From Acidobacteriota bacterium (GTDB lineage Bacteria > Acidobacteriota > Blastocatellia > Pyrinomonadales > Pyrinomonadaceae): a stretch of 64,000 bases of DNA. Location of the stretch: positions 992,001 through 1,056,000 of the forward strand of contig JADJWI010000003.1 of NCBI GenBank assembly GCA_016716435.1. Direction: 5' to 3'. Under the pieces are notes generated by a model that was given only the letters and a program-made list of their open reading frames with translations, was not told where the DNA came from and made no database searches. This document shows, piece by piece, positions 16,181-24,117 of this stretch (the first letter of the stretch is position 1; each line of letters starts with the position of its first letter). A program made the position numbers and the translations under genes.

Positions 16181-17695
16181 ATGTTTTTAAGAAGCGGTGA
16201 TAAGTCCAGGGTTGCGGGGTTGTTGTTTTTCGTGGTTCTTTCGCTCATCGGCGCTCCGGCGGCATACGGACAAGTTACCGCTGAGGCTCCGTCCGAGCGG
16301 GTGATGACCCTCGCCTCATTTTCCGATTCGATGGCGGCCGTTGCCAAGAAGGCCGGCCCGGCAGTCGTCAGCATTGACGCCAAGGCTCGCCCGGCCGAAA
16401 TGGCCTCCCGCGATTCGCAGGAAGTGCCGGACGACATACTCGAATTCTTCCGCCGCCAGATGCCGACGCGGCCCGCGACGGCCATCGGTAGCGGCTTCAT
16501 AGTTGACCCCGCGGGCTACATCGTGACCAACGCCCACGTCGTTGAGAACGCCGTCAAGATCACGGTCCGGCTCGATTCGGGCGAGGAGCATCCGGCCGAG
16601 CTCATCGGGCTTGATGACGAAACCGACATCGCCGTCCTTAAGGTAAACATCGGACAGGCGCTTCCTTATCTCCGTTTCGGCAATTCGGAAAACGTCCGCG
16701 TTGGTGACTGGGTGCTTGCCATCGGTTCGCCCTTCGGGCTCAATCGCACGGTGACCGCTGGCATCGTCTCGCAGACGCGTCGCGAGACAGCAGTTTCGAC
16801 GCCCTTCCAACGCTTTATCCAAACCGATGCCGCCATCAATCGCGGCAACTCCGGCGGGCCGCTCGTTGACCTCAAAGGTGACGTTATCGGCGTGAATTCG
16901 CAGATCGCCACCTCGACCGGCGACTACAACGGCGTCGGCTTTGCCCTGCCCTCGGTAGAGGCTCGGCAGGTCTATGAGGAGATCCGGGCAAACGGAAAGG
17001 TACAGCGCGGCTACCTCGGTGTTTATCTCGACTCGGTAAAGACCGAGTTCGCAAAAGTTTACGGCCTCGGCGAGACGCGCGGTGCGATCATCACCGACGT
17101 CCGCGATGAGGACGGGCCAGCCGCCGCGGCGGGGCTCAAGACCGGCGACATCGTTGTCGATTTTGACGGCCAGGAGATCAAGGGCGCCTCGGAGCTTATC
17201 GCGAAAGTTGCGGCGACCAAGCCGGAGAGCGACGTCCAGGTCACCTTCCTTCGCGAGGTCGGCGATAAAATGGAACGCCGTTCGGTCGAGATGACGCTCG
17301 GCGAGCGCACGATCGGAAACGCCCGGATCAGGGGCCGCAACCGGCCCGCACCGGTCGAGCCGCCCGTTGATGCGACCAAGCCCTTTGGCCTGACGCTGAC
17401 CGAGGTTTCGCCGGCAATGGCGACCTCGCTCAAGCTCGAAGCCGGCGGCCTAGTTGTCCGCGAGATAAACCCCGCGAGCTTCATCGCCGACGTCAAGCTC
17501 TCAAATGGAGTTGACGCCCTCGGCCGCGGCGACATCATCATCCGTATCAACCGTCAGGCCGTCACGGACCAGGCGACCTTCACCAAGTTCGCCGCCGGCC
17601 TCAAGCCGGGCGACCCGGTCGTGCTCCACGTACTCTCGCCCGTCCCCGGTGGCCAAACCGCCATCCTGAAGTACGTCCAGTTCACGGTCCAGTAG
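16181..17695 (+). CDS. HtrA/DegP-family periplasmic serine protease
   Basis: Envelope quality-control protease of 504 aa. Signal peptide at the start (LLFFVVLSLIGAPAAYGQ). The trypsin-like domain shows the triad: His in TNAHVVENAV, Asp in DDETDIAVLKV, Ser in INRGNSGGPLVD. Two PDZ domains follow (GYLGVYLDSV...; second near FGLTLTEVSPAMATSLKLEA). The ATG with GGAG about 10 bp upstream is preferred over an upstream TTG. A strong terminator follows. Confidence 0.93.
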   Translation: MFLRSGDKSRVAGLLFFVVLSLIGAPAAYGQVTAEAPSERVMTLASFSDSMAAVAKKAGPAVVSIDAKARPAEMASRDSQEVPDDILEFFRRQMPTRPATAIGSGFIVDPAGYIVTNAHVVENAVKITVRLDSGEEHPAELIGLDDETDIAVLKVNIGQALPYLRFGNSENVRVGDWVLAIGSPFGLNRTVTAGIVSQTRRETAVSTPFQRFIQTDAAINRGNSGGPLVDLKGDVIGVNSQIATSTGDYNGVGFALPSVEARQVYEEIRANGKVQRGYLGVYLDSVKTEFAKVYGLGETRGAIITDVRDEDGPAAAAGLKTGDIVVDFDGQEIKGASELIAKVAATKPESDVQVTFLREVGDKMERRSVEMTLGERTIGNARIRGRNRPAPVEPPVDATKPFGLTLTEVSPAMATSLKLEAGGLVVREINPASFIADVKLSNGVDALGRGDIIIRINRQAVTDQATFTKFAAGLKPGDPVVLHVLSPVPGGQTAILKYVQFTVQ

Positions 17696-17718
17696 CCGTT
17701 TTTTGCAGATCATTTTGA

Positions 17719-17760
17719 GAAAGTTCCCGGCGAGCGGTGGCTCGCTTGGAACTTTTTCTT
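17719..17760 (+). terminator. Intrinsic terminator after the HtrA gene
   Basis: AAAGTTCC/GGAACTTT outer stem, GCGAGC/GCTCGC inner stem with a GGTG loop, then a T-rich tail. It lies between the protease stop and the dehydrogenase start. Confidence 0.85.
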
Positions 17761-17782
17761 CTTTGGCTGTAACCTAATTGAT

Positions 17783-19321
17783 ATGGCAAAGGCAAAGAAG
17801 GCGAAAGAAAAGAATTCGAACAAGACGACGGTTGCGACCTACCACAACTACATCGGCGGCGAGTGGGTAAAGAGCGCTTCGGGCGAGTGGTTTGAGAATG
17901 TGAGCCCGGCGGATACGACCGACATCGTCGGCCGCTTCCCGAAGTCGAACGCCGAGGATGTGGATAAAGCGGTCGCGGCGGCAAAGGCGGCGGCCACCAA
18001 GTGGCGGCAAACTCCGGCTCCGAAGCGGGCCGAGCTGCTCTTTAACCTCGCAGAGATCATCCGCGACAACAAGCAGCGTTATACGGAAGAGATGACCCGC
18101 GAAATGGGCAAGGTGCTCAAGGAAGCGGGCGGCGACGTTCAGGAAGCCATCGACTGCACCTATTACACGGCAGGCGAAGGCCGGCGGCTCCATGGCTTTA
18201 CGACGCCCGCCGAGATGAAGAACAAATTCGCGATGTGCGTCCGCCAGCCGGTGGGCTTGTGCGGGCTTATCACGCCTTTCAATTTCCCGATGGCGATCCC
18301 TTCGTGGAAGCTGATTCCGGCGCTCGTTTGCGGCAACACGGTCGTTATTAAGTCGGGCGAGGACGTGCCGCTTTCGGCCCTTAACCTGGTCAAGGCCTGC
18401 GAGCAGGCGGGCATACCGAAAGGCGTCGTCAATCTCGTCAATGGCTTTGGCGAGGCCGGTGCCGCACTCGTCGATCACAAGGACGTCCGGCTCATCTCAT
18501 TCACCGGCTCGACCGATACCGGCCGCAAGATCGCCGAGGCCTGTGCCCGCGACAACAAGATCGTCTCGCTTGAGATGGGCGGCAAGAACGCTATCATCGT
18601 AATGGACGACGCCGACATCGACAACGCCGTCGATGGCTCGCTCTGGGGAGCCTTCGGCACCAGCGGCCAGCGGTGCACGGCCTCATCGCGGATCGTCGTT
18701 CACAAAAAGGTCTACAAGAAATTCGTCGCAAAGCTGGTCGAACGCGTAAAGGCCCTCCGCGTCGGCAACGGGCTTGACCCGAAGACCGACGTCGGCCCCG
18801 TGATCCACGAGGACGCGATGCAGAAGATCCAGGGCTATATCGAGATCGGCAAAAAGGTCGATGGGGCAACCCTCGCCGCGGGTGGCAACCGCCTGACCAA
18901 GGGTAACTACGCAAAGGGCTGGTTCCTTGAGCCGACCGTTTTTTCAGACGTAAAACCCGGCATGCGGATCGAACAGGAGGAGATCTTTGGCCCGGTCACC
19001 AGCGTCGTTCCTTTCTCAACGCTTGATGAAGCGATCGAGATCGTCAACGGCGTAAAATACGGCCTCTCGTCCGCCATCTATACGCAGGACGTCAACAAGG
19101 CTTTCTACGCGATGCAGGAGCTCTACACCGGCATCTGCTACGTAAATTCGGCCACCATCGGCGCCGAGGTCCACTTGCCCTTCGGCGGCACAAAAGCCAC
19201 CGGCAACGGCCACCGCGAAGCCGGCACCCAGGTGCTCGATATCTTCAGCGAATGGAAATCACTCTACGTCGATTACAGCGGCAAACTCCAGAAAGCCCAG
19301 ATCGATGAGGTGGAGATTTAG
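17783..19321 (+). CDS. NAD(P)-dependent aldehyde dehydrogenase
   Basis: ALDH-superfamily enzyme of 512 aa oxidising an aldehyde to an acid. Cofactor region ITPFNFPMAIPSWKLIPAL and FTGSTDTGRKIAEA; general-base Glu in SLEMGGKN; catalytic Cys in SGQRCTASS. The pattern is near the ALDH7/semialdehyde dehydrogenase group (for example piperideine-6-carboxylate dehydrogenase), but substrate is not determined here. The N-terminus is Lys-rich (MAKAKKAKEKNSNK) and may be a flexible tail. Single gene between two terminators. Confidence 0.9.
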   Translation: MAKAKKAKEKNSNKTTVATYHNYIGGEWVKSASGEWFENVSPADTTDIVGRFPKSNAEDVDKAVAAAKAAATKWRQTPAPKRAELLFNLAEIIRDNKQRYTEEMTREMGKVLKEAGGDVQEAIDCTYYTAGEGRRLHGFTTPAEMKNKFAMCVRQPVGLCGLITPFNFPMAIPSWKLIPALVCGNTVVIKSGEDVPLSALNLVKACEQAGIPKGVVNLVNGFGEAGAALVDHKDVRLISFTGSTDTGRKIAEACARDNKIVSLEMGGKNAIIVMDDADIDNAVDGSLWGAFGTSGQRCTASSRIVVHKKVYKKFVAKLVERVKALRVGNGLDPKTDVGPVIHEDAMQKIQGYIEIGKKVDGATLAAGGNRLTKGNYAKGWFLEPTVFSDVKPGMRIEQEEIFGPVTSVVPFSTLDEAIEIVNGVKYGLSSAIYTQDVNKAFYAMQELYTGICYVNSATIGAEVHLPFGGTKATGNGHREAGTQVLDIFSEWKSLYVDYSGKLQKAQIDEVEI

Positions 19322-19360
19322 GGGCGAGTAAATCGTCAAGAGTAAATCGTAAATAGAAAG

Positions 19361-19396
19361 AAGGCAGGATTCGGGATCACCGATCCTGCCTTTTTT
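19361..19396 (+). terminator. Intrinsic terminator after the aldehyde dehydrogenase
   Basis: AAGGCAGGAT pairs with ATCCTGCCTT, with an inner CGG/CCG, followed by six T. The reverse strand also ends in a short T run, so it may serve the convergent gene too. Confidence 0.88.
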
Positions 19397-19416
19397 CTGT
19401 GATCTGACTTACTTGC

Positions 19417-19863
19417 CTACGTTCCAAATACCAGCATCATTATCGAGAATACGACGGACGCAGCGGTCAGCAGTGTTATTACCGTGCTTACGAACCTGGT
19501 ATTGCGTTTGCCGTTGATGGCCATGCCCAGGCCGCCTGCGGTGAACACTACGCCGAGTATCAGGACGATCCCGAGCCCAGCGATCGACAGGATGATCGCC
19601 GCCTTTTTCGCTTCGGCCGACATGCCGCCGTAGGTTCCCTTCACCGGGCCGCTCAGCAGCCTGACCATAATGAACTCAACCGCCGCGATCGCCAGAGTAA
19701 ATATCGCCCCAAGAGCAGTCAGCATCACGCCGCGGACCTTGATGTGCGTTGCCGTGAAAAACTGAGTGCTACCGCACTGCGGGCAAGCACTCTCCGCAGT
19801 TACGACGTCGTAATCGCAATCCCAGCACTGCCGCAGCTCCGGCATTTTCGCGTTCTCTTCCAT
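19417..19863 (-). CDS. Zinc-ribbon membrane protein, second of a tandem pair
   Basis: Protein of 148 aa. The N-terminus carries CWDCDYDVVTAESACPQC, a four-Cys zinc ribbon, followed by three membrane helices (about 36-60, 80-105, 120-142). Its ATG overlaps the stop of the upstream paralogue by one base (TGATG), so both should be made from one mRNA. A longer in-frame extension upstream is just the tail of the neighbour's sequence in another frame. Function unknown. Confidence 0.7.
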   Translation of the reverse strand: MEENAKMPELRQCWDCDYDVVTAESACPQCGSTQFFTATHIKVRGVMLTALGAIFTLAIAAVEFIMVRLLSGPVKGTYGGMSAEAKKAAIILSIAGLGIVLILGVVFTAGGLGMAINGKRNTRFVSTVITLLTAASVVFSIMMLVFGT

Positions 19864-20330
19864 CACGTAAGAAACCTGAACACCGCCCCGAAGACAAAGA
19901 CCATCGCTAGCAGGATCCACATTACCCAGACCGTGTGCCGGTTGCGTTTGCCGAAGGCGAGCATCCACCCGCCGGAGACGATCATGTGCACCCCGAAGAG
20001 GATAAGCACCGCGAACAGGCCCGCCGCGGCAAGCAAGATGTGCTGGTCCTCGGCCAATTGCCGCGACTTTGAGGGGTCGTTCATAGCGTTAAGCACTATT
20101 AGCCCGACGACCACCGACACCGCGCCGATCAGCACCGCGACAAAAAGCCCGAGCCCGACGAGAATGCCGCCGCGGGTGCGGATGTTGCCCGCCGTAAAGA
20201 AAGTGCTCTTGCCGCACCGCGGACACGCGGTCTCAGCCGAGACAGCCTCAAAATTGCACCCGAAACATTGCCGAGCCTCCGCCGCCGCCATCGCCTGCTG
20301 CTGTTGCATCATAGAGAAACCAAATCCCAA
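19863..20330 (-). CDS. Zinc-ribbon membrane protein, first of a tandem pair
   Basis: Protein of 155 aa with CFGCNFEAVSAETACPRC near residue 22 and three membrane helices. The zinc ribbon, the TA.IK/IRTRG linker and helix layout match the downstream paralogue, so the pair arose by tandem duplication. The N-terminus is Met/Gln-rich (MMQQQQAMAAAEA). The role is unknown; an assembly or sensing role at the cytoplasmic membrane is only a guess. Confidence 0.7.
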   Translation of the reverse strand: MGFGFSMMQQQQAMAAAEARQCFGCNFEAVSAETACPRCGKSTFFTAGNIRTRGGILVGLGLFVAVLIGAVSVVVGLIVLNAMNDPSKSRQLAEDQHILLAAAGLFAVLILFGVHMIVSGGWMLAFGKRNRHTVWVMWILLAMVFVFGAVFRFLT

Positions 20331-20463
20331 AAGAATCTAAATTCGCCACGACATAATTCCCCAACTCGTCCCGGCCGAAAACCCGCCGAACCCGCCGTGC
20401 GCTACGGGCGCATTTGAAGCTCCGTTCAGTTTTTGTTAACATAGGAAGTGTTGAGGTTGCTCG

Positions 20464-20526
20464 TTAGTTGGTTAGATTAGTTAGTCGCTACTTCGGTAGC
20501 AGTTAGTTAGTTAGATTGGTTAGTTC
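20464..20526 (+). repeat. GTTAG-type direct repeats around a UUCG hairpin
   Basis: GTTAGTTGGTTAGATTAG and GTTAGTTAGTTAGATTGG flank GCTAC-TTCG-GTAGC (20487-20500). Together with the terminator just downstream this is the main content of the 436-bp gap between the zinc-ribbon gene and the lipoprotein gene. Confidence 0.6.
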
Positions 20527-20540
20527 GCAACCTTGACGGA

Positions 20541-20586
20541 GGAAAAGCTTGCCGGGTGTCAAAACCTAGCGGCTTTTCCTTTTTTC
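20541..20586 (+). terminator. Orphan intrinsic terminator
   Basis: GGAAAAGC (20541) pairs with GCTTTTCC (20572-20579), with partial pairing inside the loop, followed by TTTTTT on the plus strand. No plus-strand gene ends within 1.2 kb upstream, so it could close a small RNA that begins near the GTTAG repeats. Confidence 0.6.
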
Positions 20587-20766
20587 ATGCCCGGACGGAT
20601 CGTTACTCTGAAGTGCCCGGCCAATTTTCCCGCTAATTCAACCTAATATTGCGGAACGTTTAATCTCCGGTAGTCCTACGTAGGCGAACGCCTGCCTCCC
20701 CAAAATTGGGTATTGCTCGTTCAGCTTCGATAATGTAGTATTTCGTCAAAAGAAATCGAGCTCCCT

Positions 20767-21510
20767 ATGAACGAGAAAATCCGAACGCTACCACCATCAA
20801 GTTTTCATCAACAAGAAGATGGATTTGTACGACCTCTTTTTAAGGTCTGCGTCCCCCTATTGATCTTGATTCTTGTGATACTCGGGTGTAAACCGAAGCC
20901 AAGTTCGAACAGTCCGACGCCGGACGTAAGTAGTCCTGAAGCGAATACATCAGAGGTTGTTAAGCAGCCCGAAACTTCTTCGCAAGGACGCTTCGAAATT
21001 ACTGAGATCTGTAATTTGCCGAAGGAGGTTGCCCCAAACACTCCTTTCGGGAGACTTGGCGGCGGCCGATGGGAGAGAACCAGCAGTTTCGATGAACAAT
21101 GGGATTACGACTGCAAAGGCGATACGGGCGATGTGACCTTAGAAGACAGCGAGAAAGGTAATGTTAGCGTTGAATATGGATCGATCGGTGGACCAATCGA
21201 TGTGAAATATCTATCAATCGAATACACCGCTACGAGGTTCAATGGGCTCGACAAATCGGAGCTGGAACACCGAAAGAGCTACGTGGATTTCGTGGATCGG
21301 ATTTCGAAGCGACTGTTCAACGAACCGCTTCCAGACTCCGTAAAGAAACAGTTGCTCGGCACAAAAGATATTCGGAAAGAAGATTCCGGCACTCCTGTTG
21401 GATCGGGATATGTGAACACGTCCGTGAATCTTACCAACAATAAGGTAGTCATGACCGATATCCATTTCTTCGAGAGTAAGGATGCATACGGTAAGTTCAG
21501 AAACCAGTAG
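20767..21510 (+). CDS. Hypothetical lipoprotein
   Basis: Protein of 247 aa with a long basic N-terminus, a hydrophobic core (VCVPLLILILVILGC) and a lipobox Cys at about residue 41, then a Ser/Pro/Thr linker (KPKPSSNSPTPDVSS). The mature part (about 75-245) has mixed strands and helices and no recognised fold. GC content is lower than in the surrounding housekeeping genes and marks the start of an accessory patch. It is transcribed toward the Panacea operon. Confidence 0.6.
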   Translation: MNEKIRTLPPSSFHQQEDGFVRPLFKVCVPLLILILVILGCKPKPSSNSPTPDVSSPEANTSEVVKQPETSSQGRFEITEICNLPKEVAPNTPFGRLGGGRWERTSSFDEQWDYDCKGDTGDVTLEDSEKGNVSVEYGSIGGPIDVKYLSIEYTATRFNGLDKSELEHRKSYVDFVDRISKRLFNEPLPDSVKKQLLGTKDIRKEDSGTPVGSGYVNTSVNLTNNKVVMTDIHFFESKDAYGKFRNQ

Positions 21511-21611
21511 TTTCGGTGGCCAGGGGGCGTCCGGGTTTTGTTGAAGAACGCTATCCACTTCCGAAGAGTCGGGGCTAAGAGACACGCTGACCGAAAGGTT
21601 TCTTCTGCACG

Positions 21612-21989
21612 TTAATTTGCTGTTTGTAATCGATGCCACGCCAAACGAGCATTTCGCAAGAGCTCAGTCGCCATCCGTTCAGTCTCCGCGTCATCGCTGA
21701 GATCCGGTAAGCCAGTGATCTCTGCGTGAGTCGGGCTGTTGGGAATCACATCCGCTTTCGCATCGCGGACATTCCCAACATGGAGACTGGTGACTGCCTT
21801 AAGACTCTTCAGGCTGGTTGTGGCGTTTTCACAATTGTTATTGACCGAGAGCCCCTTTTCATTTTGTCGAAGTGTGAATGCCAGACTATGAATCACGCAA
21901 TCTTCACTAATCCAACTAGGCCTAATCGCTCGAAATATTAGGGTGTCACACAACAGTATTTCAGGGAACGCGTCATGGATTGTGGGCAT
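21612..21989 (-). CDS. Hypothetical protein, last gene of the Panacea operon
   Basis: Protein of 125 aa with LIFRAIRPSWISEDCVIHSL, then AFTLRQNEKGLSVNNNCENA and an Asp/Glu-rich helical end (PDLSDDAETERMATELLRNA). I recall similar small proteins of the form 'FR.I.P......S..F......LSV' from accessory loci, but no function. It starts 2 bp after the preceding gene ends, so it is co-transcribed with it. Confidence 0.6.
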   Translation of the reverse strand: MPTIHDAFPEILLCDTLIFRAIRPSWISEDCVIHSLAFTLRQNEKGLSVNNNCENATTSLKSLKAVTSLHVGNVRDAKADVIPNSPTHAEITGLPDLSDDAETERMATELLRNARLAWHRLQTAN

Positions 21990-21991
21990 AG

Positions 21992-22498
21992 TCAGAAGTT
22001 TAACTTTCTTAATTCTCTTGCGAGCAGTTGCGAATCTAATCGGTAGTTAACGCCATCCTTACCATCGAAGTTATAATACAGATACGGGGGGCGATTGTTT
22101 GATCCAGATAGGAACAATCTCACCTCACATTCAAACGACTTACGCCATTCGAATTTCAAACCACCAAGGCCATCTGGAGCAACACCCGGGATAACGGTCG
22201 ATTTGCCAATAAGAAAATACGCGGGAACCACCCAGCGATAGTAGCGGTTCAATGCGAATCGTGAAGGTCGTGGATCAAAGTCTTCTTCAGGGATCGCGTT
22301 TTCAAGAGCGACAATTTTTGAATATAGAGACCGTAACTGATTGAAAGTTTCCGAATGGGTAACAGCCACGCAAAAGCCGCTCTCATTGTAAAGTTCCCGG
22401 CTAAGTACCGTTTGAGTCCTCGAATACAATTTCGGGAAATCTAGGAAAGTTGTTGCCGTTGTATCATGCACTGCCGACCTCGTTTTCACTATCCTCAT
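21992..22498 (-). CDS. Hypothetical protein of the Panacea operon
   Basis: Protein of 168 aa from the ATG of MRIVKTRSAVHD, which lies inside the end of the DUF3467-like gene (35-bp overlap). Helical N-terminal two thirds; the C-terminal part DGLGGLKFEWRKSFECEVRL then LYYNFDG looks like a beta-meander with the 'GG..EW' pattern seen in small accessory proteins of unknown role. No catalytic motif is obvious. A longer start upstream would overlap the neighbour even more and lacks support. Confidence 0.6.
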   Translation of the reverse strand: MRIVKTRSAVHDTTATTFLDFPKLYSRTQTVLSRELYNESGFCVAVTHSETFNQLRSLYSKIVALENAIPEEDFDPRPSRFALNRYYRWVVPAYFLIGKSTVIPGVAPDGLGGLKFEWRKSFECEVRLFLSGSNNRPPYLYYNFDGKDGVNYRLDSQLLARELRKLNF

Positions 22499-22814
22499 CA
22501 ATCGGGATCGCTGTCTGGCCCGTGAAAAGTTGATATTGATTTTCAAGAGCACGAATTAGGTCAGGTATCTTTTCGCTTGATATTGCAATTCGTCCAACAC
22601 ACTGAGCGTCGAGCATTGTGGTCTCCGAGTCGAAACCCGGTTGCAGAATTGGAATCCTCACTTCGAAAAACGAAAGAACGAAATCGGTAAGGATGACTTG
22701 TACCGCAACTTCCGACGCGTACAGCGTAGAAATCGAGTCTGGTACCTTAAAATCAATTCCAACTGGACGGGGAACTACGATTTTCTTTTCAGTGTCGTTT
22801 GCATTTTCAGCCAT
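22464..22814 (-). CDS. DUF3467-like protein
   Basis: Protein of 116 aa. The segment ISTLYASEVAVQVILTDFVL, with CVGRIAISSEKIPDLIRALE and a YQLF end, matches the DUF3467 pattern (YaN...EF.LdF...RV..s...ak.l..aL..n...Y). Function of DUF3467 is unknown. It follows the Panacea gene by 81 bp and overlaps the next gene, consistent with one operon. Confidence 0.65.
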   Translation of the reverse strand: MAENANDTEKKIVVPRPVGIDFKVPDSISTLYASEVAVQVILTDFVLSFFEVRIPILQPGFDSETTMLDAQCVGRIAISSEKIPDLIRALENQYQLFTGQTAIPIDEDSENEVGSA

Positions 22815-22895
22815 TAAAATTTCCTCAAGTCAGTCCACATATCATTCGCTCAAGCACCGGAGGCAAAAGGGGGCGTGGGCCGTAAGCCATTTGTT

Positions 22896-23336
22896 CTACA
22901 TTCTTTTGAATAAGTTGCGCTTGAAAAATGCCTGCATCGCACGCGTTGTAATCTCGCTCTTTAACTTAGATGCTCTCCACGGCTCTTCGTTGTGCGTTTG
23001 CTCAACCAGAGCTGACGCTGAAAGGTCTCCATAAGCTTCGAAAACCGATTCAAGAAGTTCACGCTCGTCGGGATCGAACGTTTCAGCGTTGAACTCCTCG
23101 GGCAGATCGATGGGCCCGTATCCAAATCTCTTGTATTCTTCGTAGACTTCCTCGACAACCGGTCCGAAATTCCATGCCATCACTCGTTCCAAGAACAAGG
23201 GTCGGCTAAAATTACCGAGAGCATAGCCCTGAGCGTAGTATAAAAGCTTCTGAACCTTCAAGTTCGACACAGGTTCAGCCCCGCGCTCCTTTGCAAGCCA
23301 AACGAAATATTCCGCGATTTCAATAGCCTTCTTCAT
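22896..23336 (-). CDS. Panacea-domain (DUF4065/SocA-like) antitoxin
   Basis: Protein of 146 aa. The Panacea signature is clear: NLKVQKLLYYAQGYALGNFS, RPLFLERVMAWNFGPVVEEV, then YKRFGYGPIDLP and LSASALVEQTHNEEPW. Panacea proteins act as antitoxins paired with very different toxins, or as ClpXP adaptors (SocA). It heads a four-gene minus-strand operon behind a long inverted repeat. Any of the three downstream genes could be its toxin; none looks like a known one. Confidence 0.88.
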   Translation of the reverse strand: MKKAIEIAEYFVWLAKERGAEPVSNLKVQKLLYYAQGYALGNFSRPLFLERVMAWNFGPVVEEVYEEYKRFGYGPIDLPEEFNAETFDPDERELLESVFEAYGDLSASALVEQTHNEEPWRASKLKSEITTRAMQAFFKRNLFKRM

Positions 23337-23350
23337 TTGGTTTTCGTATC

Positions 23351-23394
23351 ATCACTGCAACTAAATATCGTGTGTGGCATTTAGTTGCAATGAT
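23351..23394 (-). promoter_or_regulatory. 16-bp inverted repeat upstream of the Panacea gene
   Basis: ATCACTGCAACTAAAT (23351-23366) and ATTTAGTTGCAATGAT (23379-23394) pair at 15 of 16 positions around a 12-nt spacer, ending 15 bp before the start codon. It may be an operator for autoregulation or form a leader hairpin. Confidence 0.65.
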
Positions 23395-23487
23395 GCAACA
23401 ACAATTTCTCATGATACGGAAACCGGTGACAAAAATCAATCGATTGACGAGACAAAGCATGCGGTAGTACGGCCTCTGAAGTATGAG

Positions 23488-23922
23488 CTAGACCTTTATC
23501 GTTCGGCGTTTTACGGGGGAAGAGAGGACGATGGCGGTGGTTGTGATGCCGTAGGGGGTGAGTTTGTCGATGATCTCCTGGAGGTGTTCGACCGAGGCGA
23601 CGGCGACCTTCATTATAAAGCTATCACCGCCGGTGCCGCGGTGGCATTCGAGCACCTCGCTCGTCTCTTCGGCGACCTCGATGATGTGGCTGTAGTCCAC
23701 GCCCGTTATGCTCATCCGGACGAATGCCGTGATCGGCAGCCCGACCTTTGCCGTATCGATCTCCGCCCGATAGCCGGTGATTATCCCGGCATCTTCCAGC
23801 TTGCGGACGCGTTCGATAACGGCGGGCGTCGTCAGCCCGACCCGCCGCCCGAGCTCGGCAAAGCTCGTCCGCGCATCTTCCTGCAGCTCGGTAAGTATCT
23901 TCCGGTCAATTTCGTCGATCAT
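23488..23922 (-). CDS. Lrp/AsnC-family transcriptional regulator
   Basis: Amino-acid-responsive regulator of 144 aa. N-terminal winged helix MIDEIDRKILTELQEDARTS with AELGRRVGLTTPAVIERVRK; C-terminal RAM ligand domain (GVDYSHIIEVAEETSEVLEC, HRGTGGDSFIMKVAV). It is divergently transcribed from phhA with about 195 bp between, so control of aromatic amino acid breakdown is inferred. A ribosome-binding site (GGGAG) precedes the ATG. Confidence 0.93.
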   Translation of the reverse strand: MIDEIDRKILTELQEDARTSFAELGRRVGLTTPAVIERVRKLEDAGIITGYRAEIDTAKVGLPITAFVRMSITGVDYSHIIEVAEETSEVLECHRGTGGDSFIMKVAVASVEHLQEIIDKLTPYGITTTAIVLSSPVKRRTIKV

Positions 23923-24117
23923 AAGCTCCCTAAGGCCATTCCGCGGCCTTGGCTTTAGTTTATAAGGTTTTGCCCCGGAAATAAATCACAAAATAAAGCC
24001 CGGCCCGCCCATTTCCGAATATTCACTATTCAGATTTCTTTTCGCTTCTATTACAATTATTTATTCAAGGATAACCCGAGACCTTCCCACGGCATCGTAA
24101 ATTTCGAGGAGCCAACC

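Noticed and set aside
20464..20526. Telomere-like or replication-origin repeat
   Set aside because: The GTTAG steps are few and imperfect, no DnaA boxes or replication genes are near, so a structured RNA or simple repeat is more likely.
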